A stretch of 64,000 bases of DNA from Myxococcales bacterium (lineage in GTDB: Bacteria; Myxococcota; Myxococcia; Myxococcales; JAKAPL01). The translations under genes and the position numbers were made by a program. Under the pieces are notes generated by a model. It ran no database searches. It saw only the letters and a list, made by a program, of their open reading frames with translations, and was not told where the DNA came from. Positions 58,174-64,000 of the stretch are shown one piece after another; the first letter of the stretch is position 1, and each line of letters opens with the position of its first letter. The stretch covers positions 1-64,000 of the forward strand of contig JAJXUD010000016.1 of NCBI GenBank assembly GCA_021783235.1. Direction: 5' to 3'.

Positions 58174-59541
58174 ATGAGCGAGGAGCGAGTCCCCCGGCCC
58201 GGGATTCCCGGCGGCACGGTCGTCGGCGGCAGGGCCCCGCAAGGGGATCTGCGCATGCAGTGCTTCCGCCTCGCTCTCGAGAGCGGCGGGGCGAAGGGGG
58301 TGACGTTCGACCTCGGCGAGGGCGAGACCCGCGCCGGCAAGGCCGCCGAGAACCAGATCGTCCTCGACCACCCGACGGTCTCGAGGGCGCACTTTGCAAT
58401 CGTCCACGAGGGGGACCGCTGGCTCCTCCGAGACCTCGGCTCGACGAACGGCACGTTTCTCGACGGCTCGCAGGTCCGCGAGGCCTACCTGAGGGCTGGC
58501 GCCCTCATCGAGGCGGGCGACGTCGCGCTGCGCTTCGTCCCGGAGCAGGTGGCGCTCGAGATCGCCCCGTCGGAAGATCGCCGCTTCGGGCGGCTCGTCG
58601 GAGAGAGCCGGCGAATGCGGGAGCTCTTCGCGATGCTCGAGCGGGTCGCTCGGGCGGATGCCCCCGTGCTCCTCCAAGGGGAGTCCGGCACTGGCAAGGG
58701 TGCGGTCGCGGCGGCCATTCACGAGCACTCGGGGAGGGCCGGCGGAGCGTTCGTCGTCTTCGATTGCGCGTCGGTCTCGAAGTCCCTCATCGAGAGCGAG
58801 CTCTTCGGCCACGAGCGTGGCGCCTTCACGGGCGCCGTCAACCAGCACGTCGGCTTTCTCGAGCAGGCGCTCGGCGGGACGCTCTTCATCGACCAGATCG
58901 AGGATCTCGACCTCGACTTGCAGCCGAAGCTGCTTCGCGCCCTGGAGGAACGTGTCTTCAGGCGCGTCGGAGGAACCGGGCCTCTGAGGTTCGACGCCCG
59001 GGTCGTGGCCGCCTCACGCAAGGATCTGCGGGCCGAGATCGCGACGGGCCGCTTCCGGGAGGACCTCTACTTCCGGCTCTCGGTCTTCGTGCTCGGGCTT
59101 CCGCCACTGCGGGAACGCCGCGAGGACATTCCCTGCCTCGTGGAGGCCTTCGGTGGCGCCGGGCTCTGGGAGAGGCTTCCGGTCGCGGTCCGCGAGCTGT
59201 TCGAGCGGCACGCCTGGCCCGGCAACCTCCGCGAGCTGCGCAACGCGGTCGAGCGGGCCGAGCATCTCTCGAGCCTGCCTGGCGGCCAGCTCGCCGAGCG
59301 GCTCCTCGGGGCGGTGGGTGCCCCGGAGATTCCCCGCCCCGCGGCGCTCGAGAGCCTCTCCGTCTCCTACGAGGGTAGCTTCAAGGCAGGGAAGGAGAGC
59401 CTCCTCGCCGCCTACGAGCGCGAGTATCTGCGGCGCCTCCTCGAGCGGACCGGCGGCAACGTCGCCCGGGCCGCCCGCGAAGCCGATCTGGACCGGAAAC
59501 ATCTCTACGCGCTGCTCAAGAAGCATTCTCTCGCCGGCTGA
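58174..59541 (+). CDS. FHA-domain sigma-54-dependent activator, Walker B Asp-Gln, 455 aa
   Basis: An FHA domain (about 40-130; VLDHPTVSRAHFAIVHEGDR and LGSTNGTFLDG) replaces the usual receiver, so the signal would be threonine phosphorylation rather than phospho-aspartate. The AAA+ domain (about 145-370) has Walker A GESGTGKGAVAAAIH, an intact GAFTGA loop and an arginine-finger region; Walker B reads Leu-Phe-Ile-Asp240-Gln241, Gln standing where the catalytic Glu is normally found. The C-terminus has a Fis-type HTH (GNVARAAREADLDRKHLYALL). A TACGAA -10-like hexamer ends 8 nt before the ATG, so the gene may have its own near-leaderless promoter in the 53-nt gap after the kinase. Confidence 0.92.
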   Translation: MSEERVPRPGIPGGTVVGGRAPQGDLRMQCFRLALESGGAKGVTFDLGEGETRAGKAAENQIVLDHPTVSRAHFAIVHEGDRWLLRDLGSTNGTFLDGSQVREAYLRAGALIEAGDVALRFVPEQVALEIAPSEDRRFGRLVGESRRMRELFAMLERVARADAPVLLQGESGTGKGAVAAAIHEHSGRAGGAFVVFDCASVSKSLIESELFGHERGAFTGAVNQHVGFLEQALGGTLFIDQIEDLDLDLQPKLLRALEERVFRRVGGTGPLRFDARVVAASRKDLRAEIATGRFREDLYFRLSVFVLGLPPLRERREDIPCLVEAFGGAGLWERLPVAVRELFERHAWPGNLRELRNAVERAEHLSSLPGGQLAERLLGAVGAPEIPRPAALESLSVSYEGSFKAGKESLLAAYEREYLRRLLERTGGNVARAAREADLDRKHLYALLKKHSLAG

Positions 59542-59573
59542 CGCTGTGCGTCGAGTTCCAGGCGGGCGCATCG

Positions 59574-59603
59574 TTGACCTCGTCGCTCGCCTGGTCCTAT
59601 AAG
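59574..59603 (+). promoter_or_regulatory. Predicted promoter of the glutamate dehydrogenase gene
   Basis: TTGACC (59574-59579) and TATAAG (59598-59603) are 18 nt apart, the best -10 of the window. The transcript would begin near 59610 and carry a leader of about 55 nt with a hairpin and a GGAGGAG ribosome-binding site. Confidence 0.65.
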
Positions 59604-59612
59604 GACCGCGCT

Positions 59613-59633
59613 TCCCGCGATTTCTTCGCGGGA
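59613..59633 (+). promoter_or_regulatory. Hairpin in the leader of the glutamate dehydrogenase mRNA
   Basis: tcccgcg (59613-59619), a 7-nt loop and cgcggga (59627-59633) form a perfect 7-bp stem at the very 5' end of the predicted transcript, 33 nt before the ATG. It may stabilise the message or be a regulatory site. Confidence 0.5.
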
Positions 59634-59665
59634 CCCATTTCGAAACTCAACCTCACGGAGGAGTC

Positions 59666-61192
59666 ATGCGGATGGTCGCCGAAAAGACCAAGCGGACGAT
59701 CTACACCGAGGCCATGGAGATCTTCGAGCATGCCGCCGACCTGATCGGGCTCGACCCCCGGGTTCGGCTCGAACTCGAGGAGCCCGACTACGAGCACATC
59801 TTCTACGTGACCGTGAAGCTCCGCGAGCGGCTCGTGCCGCTCCCGAAGGAGGACCAGAAGCGCTACGCCGATCTGCCCGAGTCGAGCGTCACCGAGGGCA
59901 TCGAGCCGCTCGCCGACGGTCGGTTCATCCTCCGTGGGAAGGCGCTCCTTCGCAGCGACGTCACGGTCCGTGACGGGGTCATCCGCCTCAAGGAGCACGG
60001 CCTCTACCGGCTCGAGCCGGGTCAGGTCCGCCGTTTCAAGGCCTACCGTGTCCAGCACAACCAGGCGCGAGGGCCTTACAAGGGCGGCGTCCGCTACCAC
60101 AAGGAGGTCTCGCTCGACCTCTTCAAGTCGCTGGCCGCGGAGATGACCTGGAAGACCGCCATCGCCGACATCCCGTTCGGCGGCGCGAAGGGCGGCATCA
60201 AGCTCGATCCCAGGCACTACTCGAAGGAGGAGCTCGAGAAGATCACCCTTCGCTACATGTACCGGCTCAAGGATCTCGTCGGCCCGCACCGGGACATTCC
60301 CGCGCCGGACGTCGGCACCAACCCCGAGGTCATGGGCTGGATGTTCCGCCAGTACTCCGATGGTGAGCGCGAGCGGCACAACCTGCGGGGCGTCGTCACG
60401 GGCAAGGACGTCCGGATCGGCGGCAGCGAGGGGCGGGCCAAGGCGACCGGCCAGGGGCTCGCCTACTGCATCGAGGAGTGGTACGCCGACCACAACCAGA
60501 CGGTGAAGGGACAGAGCTTCATCCTGCAGGGTTTCGGAAACGTCGGTTCGAACGCCGCCGAGATCCTCTGCGGCATGGGCGGCAAGCTCCTCGCGGTCAA
60601 CGACGCGGACGGGACGATCTTCAACCCCGAGGGGCTCGATCCGCAGAAGCTCGTGGCCTACGTCTACGAGAACCCGAAGAACATCAAGCGGAGCGTCCTC
60701 GGCTTCCCCGGCGCCCAGGAGATCTCGAAGAAGGACTTCTGGGAGATCTCCTGCGACTTCCTCGTCCCCGCGGCGCTCGGCGGTGAGATCACGGCGGACG
60801 TCGCCGAGCGGCTGAAGGTGAAGCTCGTGGCCGAGGGCGCGAACGGCCCCACGACGCCCGACGCCGATCGGGTGCTCCAGGGGCGGAAGATCGAGCTCAT
60901 CCCCGACATCATCGGAAACGCCGGTGGCGTGACGGTGAGCTACTACGAGTGGCTGCAGAACGCGCGGATGGAGCATTGGACCGAGGCCGAGGTCAACAGC
61001 CGCCTCGAGCGGGCCATCAAGACGAACTACCGGATCATCCGCGACATCGCCCGCAACAACCCCCGCCGCACCACCACCCACGACAGCCGCCGCTACTGCA
61101 TCGGCCGCGAGGTGGACACCCGCAGCGCCGCCATGATCCTGGCGCTCAAGCGGATCGAGGCGCACTACCAGCTCGAGGGGTTCTCGCAGTAG
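59666..61192 (+). CDS. Glu/Leu/Phe/Val dehydrogenase-family protein, probably glutamate dehydrogenase, 508 aa
   Basis: The family catalyses reversible oxidative deamination of an amino acid with NAD(P). Catalytic segments are plain: VQHNQARGPYKGGVRYH, TWKTAIADIPFGGAKGGIK (catalytic Lys), and RDIPAPDVGTNPEVMGW; the Rossmann motif is ILQGFGNVGSNAAEIL. The protein is about 85 residues longer than typical 420-aa enzymes. The extra material is an N-proximal insert (about residues 58-115, PLPKEDQKRYADLPESSVTE to GLYRLEPG) and a basic, His/Arg-rich C-terminal extension (PRRTTTHDSRR). Substrate specificity is inferred. Start ATG 59666 follows GGAGGAG; ATG 59672 is an alternative. Confidence 0.92.
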   Translation: MRMVAEKTKRTIYTEAMEIFEHAADLIGLDPRVRLELEEPDYEHIFYVTVKLRERLVPLPKEDQKRYADLPESSVTEGIEPLADGRFILRGKALLRSDVTVRDGVIRLKEHGLYRLEPGQVRRFKAYRVQHNQARGPYKGGVRYHKEVSLDLFKSLAAEMTWKTAIADIPFGGAKGGIKLDPRHYSKEELEKITLRYMYRLKDLVGPHRDIPAPDVGTNPEVMGWMFRQYSDGERERHNLRGVVTGKDVRIGGSEGRAKATGQGLAYCIEEWYADHNQTVKGQSFILQGFGNVGSNAAEILCGMGGKLLAVNDADGTIFNPEGLDPQKLVAYVYENPKNIKRSVLGFPGAQEISKKDFWEISCDFLVPAALGGEITADVAERLKVKLVAEGANGPTTPDADRVLQGRKIELIPDIIGNAGGVTVSYYEWLQNARMEHWTEAEVNSRLERAIKTNYRIIRDIARNNPRRTTTHDSRRYCIGREVDTRSAAMILALKRIEAHYQLEGFSQ

Positions 61193-61207
61193 CGGCCTTC
61201 CGCTTCG

Positions 61208-61239
61208 CCCCGCAGGCCCTTACCGTTCGGCCTGCGGGG
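61208..61239. repeat. Perfect 11-bp stem-loop between the dehydrogenase and holin-like genes
   Basis: ccccgcaggcc (61208-61218) and ggcctgcgggg (61229-61239) with a 10-nt loop. It lies 15 nt after the dehydrogenase stop and 5 nt before the next ATG, so it covers the only Shine-Dalgarno-like purines (ggggga). It has no T-run. It could end the upstream transcript or occlude translation of the downstream gene. Confidence 0.65.
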
Positions 61240-61244
61240 GAGCG

Positions 61245-61682
61245 ATGGCACTGCGAGACGGGGACGGGGTATCGGCGGCGCTCGCGCAGGTGACGGGCAG
61301 CCTGGGCCGGCTCGTGGCCGATCACCTCGAGCTCGCCCGGCTCGAACTCTGGGAGGAGATCGTGCCGCTCGCCGGCGGCGCGGCGCTGACCGTGGTCGGC
61401 GGCGCGTTGCTCCTCTTTGGCTGGCTTCTCCTCATGGGCTGCTTCACGGCGCTCCTCGCGCAGGCCCTGCCGCTCTCGCTCGCGTTCCTCGTGGTCGCTG
61501 GAGCGAACGTGCTCGCCGGGGGCGCGGGCACTCTCCTGGGGTTCGCTACGCTGCGGCGGGCGCACATCGGCCTCAAGGCCTCGCGGCAGGAGCTCGATCG
61601 CGACCGGCGGATGGTCCGAAGCGTCTCGCACGAGCTCGCGAGAGCCTCACGAGAGGCGGGCCGCCCCGAGGCCCGGCAGTGA
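61245..61682 (+). CDS. Phage-holin-like membrane protein (Holin-X/DUF1469 type), 145 aa
   Basis: The layout is that of the putative Actinobacteria holin-X (Phage_holin_3_6) family: an N-terminal amphipathic helix (GSLGRLVADHLELARLELWEE), two closely spaced membrane helices (about 43-65 and 75-98), and a basic C-terminal tail (SRQELDRDRRMVRSVSHEL). Despite the name these chromosomal proteins are not part of a phage; they are thought to act at the membrane, for example in envelope stress. There is nothing viral around. The ATG is 5 nt after a strong stem-loop. Confidence 0.85.
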   Translation: MALRDGDGVSAALAQVTGSLGRLVADHLELARLELWEEIVPLAGGAALTVVGGALLLFGWLLLMGCFTALLAQALPLSLAFLVVAGANVLAGGAGTLLGFATLRRAHIGLKASRQELDRDRRMVRSVSHELARASREAGRPEARQ

Positions 61683-61694
61683 CGGTGAGGACGC

Positions 61695-63089
61695 TCAGGC
61701 TCGCGGGTACGGGGTGCTGGAAGCACGCCGGCCCCGCGAGGGCTGCTTCGCCACTGGCAAGGTCAGGGTGAACGCGCTTCCGCCCTCCGATGGCCGCCGC
61801 AGCTCGAGGCCGCCGCCGTGGGCCTCGGCGATCCGCCTGCTGAGGTAGAGGCCGAGGCCCGAGCCCGGCACGCGCAGCTCGAGGGCGTCACCCGTCCGGA
61901 AGTAGCGCCGGAACAGGAGCCCTTCCGCCTCCGGGGGGACGCCGGGACCGTGATCCCTCACCGTGATCTCGCAGGCGCCATCGCGCGCGACCGCGTCGAT
62001 CTCGATCGGTTCGCCGGGCGGCGAGTACTTGAGGGCGTTGTCGACGAGGTTCAGGAGCACCTGCTCGATCCGCTCGGGATCCGCCCAGACGGCCAGCGTC
62101 TCCGGGCAGCTCAGCCGCACGTCCCGGCTCGCCAGTCGATCGTGGACGAGTGAGAGGACGTTTCCCAGCAGGCCGCCGACGGGCACCTCGACGGGACGGA
62201 TGGGAAAGTCCGTCGCCTCCATCCGCGCACCGCGCAAAAGGTGGTCGATCAACCGCTCGAGGCGGTCGGTCTGCCGCTGCATCCGTTGAATCAGCTCGGT
62301 GCTCTGGCTGCCCTGCGCGGCGAGGTGGAGCCCGACTTTCAGCGGCCCGAGCGGCTGGCGGAGCTCGTGGGCGACGAGCGCCGTGAACTCGTCGCGGCGC
62401 TGGAGGTCCTGCTCGAGCAGAGCGCGTTCGTTGCGCGTCCGCGCGACCTCGCGGCCGAGCCGGTAGGCGCGCTCGAGGTGAGCGCCGAGGAAGAGCGAGA
62501 CGATGGCAACCCCGGCGAGGAGCCCGCCGAGCGCGATCTCGGAGGAGGCGATAGCCGTGAGCGAGCGCTCCACCCCCGGCAGCTCGAAAGGAGTCGAGAC
62601 GTGCGGGACGACCCCGGCCCATTCGAGCCAGACCAGCGCGCTGAAGAGTCCGATGGCCCAGAGGCCGTGGGCGACGGCGTCGAGGCGTCGAGACAGAGGG
62701 ACCCCGGCCGCCAGCACCGTGAGGGCGAGGAACGAGCGAAACGGGCTCAGCGCGCCGCCCGTAAAGTGGACGGCGGCGACGAGGACGACGACGTCGAGGG
62801 CCAGAAAGACGTTCGAGCAGGCGCGCGGGGCGAGCGGCCGAGGGGCCTGGCGCCGCCAGCGCCGGCAGAGCAGCCAGGGAACGACGTTGTAGAGGGCGGT
62901 GGTGAGCGCGAGGGCGTCGAGCGGCTCGCGCGGGACCCCGCTGCCCGAGGCGTGCCGCCAGAGGACCGCCACGCCGTACACGAAGGGCGCGAGGAGCCAA
63001 CGAAGTCGGACCTGCCACGAGAGATGGCTCAGCTCTAGGTCGGCCGAGGGAGGGCTCGGTGTTCCGAGCCCGATGGGATCGTCCGCCAC
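61695..63089 (-). CDS. Membrane sensor histidine kinase, 464 aa
   Basis: About six hydrophobic segments between residues 25 and 205 form a membrane sensor region (for example VFLALDVVVLVAAVHF; LGGLLAGVAIVSLFLG). A linker helix leads to the phosphoacceptor domain, His241 in FTALVAHELRQPLG, and the ATPase domain with LLNLVDNALKYSPPG (N box), DHGPGVPPEAEG (G1) and GSGLGLYLSRRIAEAHGG (G2). There is no receiver domain and no regulator gene in the window. The GTG at 63089 is used; a TATAGT -10 ends 6 nt before it. It lies 18 nt downstream of the ABC-2 permease gene on the same strand. Confidence 0.9.
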   Translation of the reverse strand: MADDPIGLGTPSPPSADLELSHLSWQVRLRWLLAPFVYGVAVLWRHASGSGVPREPLDALALTTALYNVVPWLLCRRWRRQAPRPLAPRACSNVFLALDVVVLVAAVHFTGGALSPFRSFLALTVLAAGVPLSRRLDAVAHGLWAIGLFSALVWLEWAGVVPHVSTPFELPGVERSLTAIASSEIALGGLLAGVAIVSLFLGAHLERAYRLGREVARTRNERALLEQDLQRRDEFTALVAHELRQPLGPLKVGLHLAAQGSQSTELIQRMQRQTDRLERLIDHLLRGARMEATDFPIRPVEVPVGGLLGNVLSLVHDRLASRDVRLSCPETLAVWADPERIEQVLLNLVDNALKYSPPGEPIEIDAVARDGACEITVRDHGPGVPPEAEGLLFRRYFRTGDALELRVPGSGLGLYLSRRIAEAHGGGLELRRPSEGGSAFTLTLPVAKQPSRGRRASSTPYPRA

Positions 63090-63095
63090 ATGTCG

Positions 63096-63101
63096 ACTAT
63101 A
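63096..63101 (-). promoter_or_regulatory. Possible -10 element of the sensor kinase gene
   Basis: On the minus strand TATAGT (63101-63096) is six bases before the GTG start codon; a -35 match is absent. A leaderless transcript is possible, or the gene may be read through from the permease upstream. Confidence 0.4.
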
Positions 63102-63107
63102 CCACGA

Positions 63108-64000
63108 CTACAGGGTGCGCTTGAGGGCCAGGGTCGAGAGGACCAGCATGCAGCAGGTGAAGACCGCCAAGAAGCCGACGTGCTGCCAGGCGGCCGCGAG
63201 GTCGCCGCCACGGAAGAGGATCGCCTTGATGGCCGCGATGGCGTGCGTCTCCGGGTTGACCTGCGCGAACGTCCGTAGCCAGCTGGGGAAGCTCGCGATC
63301 GGGTAGAGGGCGCCGCTTGGGAAGAAGAGGATGACGTTGAGAAAGCCGCTGATGACGCCGACCATCCGCGGGTGGTTCGCGCGGCCGAGGAGCGCGAGCA
63401 TCATCGCGAGCATGCCGAGCGAGGTGATGGCGACGACCCCGGCGAGCGCGAGGTAGCCGAGCGGCCCGCCGTGCACCGACGCGCCCGTGATGAGGAGCCC
63501 GAGGACGAGGACGAGGCCGCTCGAAGTGAGGGTCACCGTCGTGCCGCTGAGCAGGATGCCGAGGGAGATGTCCGAGCGGCGCAGCGGGGTCGAGAGGTAG
63601 CTCTCGTGGACGCCGAGGAAGCGATCCATCACGAGGTTGAAGGCACCCGCGATCATCGTGCCCATGAAGATCGCCATCACGACGACCCCAGGGACGAGCG
63701 AGGTGTCGTAGTCGACCCGGGGGTAGAGCTCCTGCGGCCGCATCTGGGCCGGCCCGATGTGGAGCTCGAAGCGGGCGAGCGGCTGCTGGATCGACGCCAG
63801 GGCGCCCTGGACCGCCCCCTCGACGGCCGCCGCGGCGATGGCGTCGACGTTGTCGACGTAGAGTCCGATGCTCGCGTTCAGGTGCCGCTCGAGGTCGCGC
63901 GAGAAGCCGGGCGGCACCACGACCAGCCCGGAGATCTCGCCGTTTCGGAGCTTCGTCAGTCCGAGGATCGGGTTCGTGAGCGGCAAGAGGACGATCGTCC
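63108..64000 (-). CDS. ABC-2 type transporter permease, 5' end outside the window
   Basis: The reading frame is open to the right edge, so the start is missing; at least 297 residues are present. A large periplasmic segment (LNASIGLYVDNVDAIAAAAVEGA... to RVDYDTSLVPGVVV) precedes about five membrane helices (VVMAIFMGTMIAGAFNLVMD; SSGLVLVLGLLITG; LALAGVVAITSLGMLAMMLA). FFPSGALYPIASFPSWLRTFAQVNPETHAIAAIKAI is the hallmark C-terminal ABC-2 (YhhJ/NodJ-like) segment, broken here by its loop. The ATP-binding partner would lie beyond the edge. Typical roles are export of drugs or polysaccharides; the cargo is unknown. Confidence 0.88.
   Translation of the reverse strand, partial: TIVLLPLTNPILGLTKLRNGEISGLVVVPPGFSRDLERHLNASIGLYVDNVDAIAAAAVEGAVQGALASIQQPLARFELHIGPAQMRPQELYPRVDYDTSLVPGVVVMAIFMGTMIAGAFNLVMDRFLGVHESYLSTPLRRSDISLGILLSGTTVTLTSSGLVLVLGLLITGASVHGGPLGYLALAGVVAITSLGMLAMMLALLGRANHPRMVGVISGFLNVILFFPSGALYPIASFPSWLRTFAQVNPETHAIAAIKAILFRGGDLAAAWQHVGFLAVFTCCMLVLSTLALKRTL

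Noticed and set aside
61245-61682. Prophage remnant, because of the holin-like protein
   Set aside because: No phage gene is near, and this family is mostly chromosomal.

Overview
This is a strongly GC-rich, gene-dense chromosomal window from a Gram-negative bacterium, most likely a member of the Myxococcota (former Deltaproteobacteria). The pointers are a type IV pilus pilD/sensor kinase/regulator/pilMNOPQ locus, an EF-P/accB/accC operon beside a Roadblock/LC7 protein, a Ser/Thr kinase fused to TPRs, FHA-domain proteins, a protein with an AgmX/PglI-type C-terminus as in Myxococcus gliding (Glt) and spore-coat (Nfs) machines, a tamB/tamA pair and many small lipoproteins. No rRNA, tRNA, CRISPR, insertion sequence or prophage was recognised. 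The family assignments come from motifs read in the translations, without database searches.

Layout. 0-0.36 kb: a 21-bp tandem repeat cut by the left edge. 0.45-1.8 kb: an unrecognised gene. 1.8-7.2 kb (minus): a run of overlapping genes, in order of transcription a choice-of-anchor-type lipoprotein, folE2, mutY, a lipoprotein with a TTG start, then two small proteins including a 41-residue lipoprotein. 7.3-15.2 kb: branched-chain-type enzymes, namely a fused large+small aconitase/isopropylmalate-isomerase protein (minus), an isopropylmalate-dehydrogenase-like protein, a thiolase and a 2-isopropylmalate-synthase-like enzyme, with a Cys-rich lipoprotein between. 15.2-18.0 kb: a 65-aa protein, a rhomboid-fold protein without catalytic residues, a LuxR-type HTH protein and rsmE. 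18.1-29.3 kb: zinc-ribbon/RDD protein, pilD, NtrB/PilS-like kinase, NtrC/PilR-like activator, small XRE regulator, pilM-N-O-P-Q and a lipoprotein. 29.35-32.2 kb: Roadblock protein, efp, accB, accC. 32.2-43.3 kb: a large TPR protein, an ExeA-like ATPase, tamB-like and tamA/BamA-like genes. 43.4-45.1 kb: fatty acid hydroxylase, peroxiredoxin and VOC protein. 45.1-59.5 kb: a ten-gene envelope cluster (secreted protein, FHA/transmembrane/AgmX protein, outer-membrane barrel, three large TPR proteins, two lipoproteins, Ser/Thr kinase, FHA sigma-54 activator). 59.6-64.0 kb: glutamate dehydrogenase, holin-like membrane protein, then on the minus strand a sensor kinase and an ABC-2 permease cut by the right edge.

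Regulatory reading. Several genes are preceded by a sigma70-like TTGNCN, 17-18 nt, TANNNN pair placed so that the start codon lies only 8-11 nt beyond the -10 element, which predicts leaderless or nearly leaderless mRNAs. Two promoters carry perfect palindromes over or between their core elements. Within operons, 4-nt start/stop overlaps (ATGA, GTGA, TTGA) are the rule.

The most interesting parts are the 45-59.5 kb Glt/Nfs-like cluster, where a Ser/Thr kinase gene sits with two FHA proteins that could read its output; two enhancer-binding proteins with unusual key motifs (GAFTNA loop; Walker B Asp-Gln); the palindromic near-leaderless promoters; and the rhomboid pseudoprotease.
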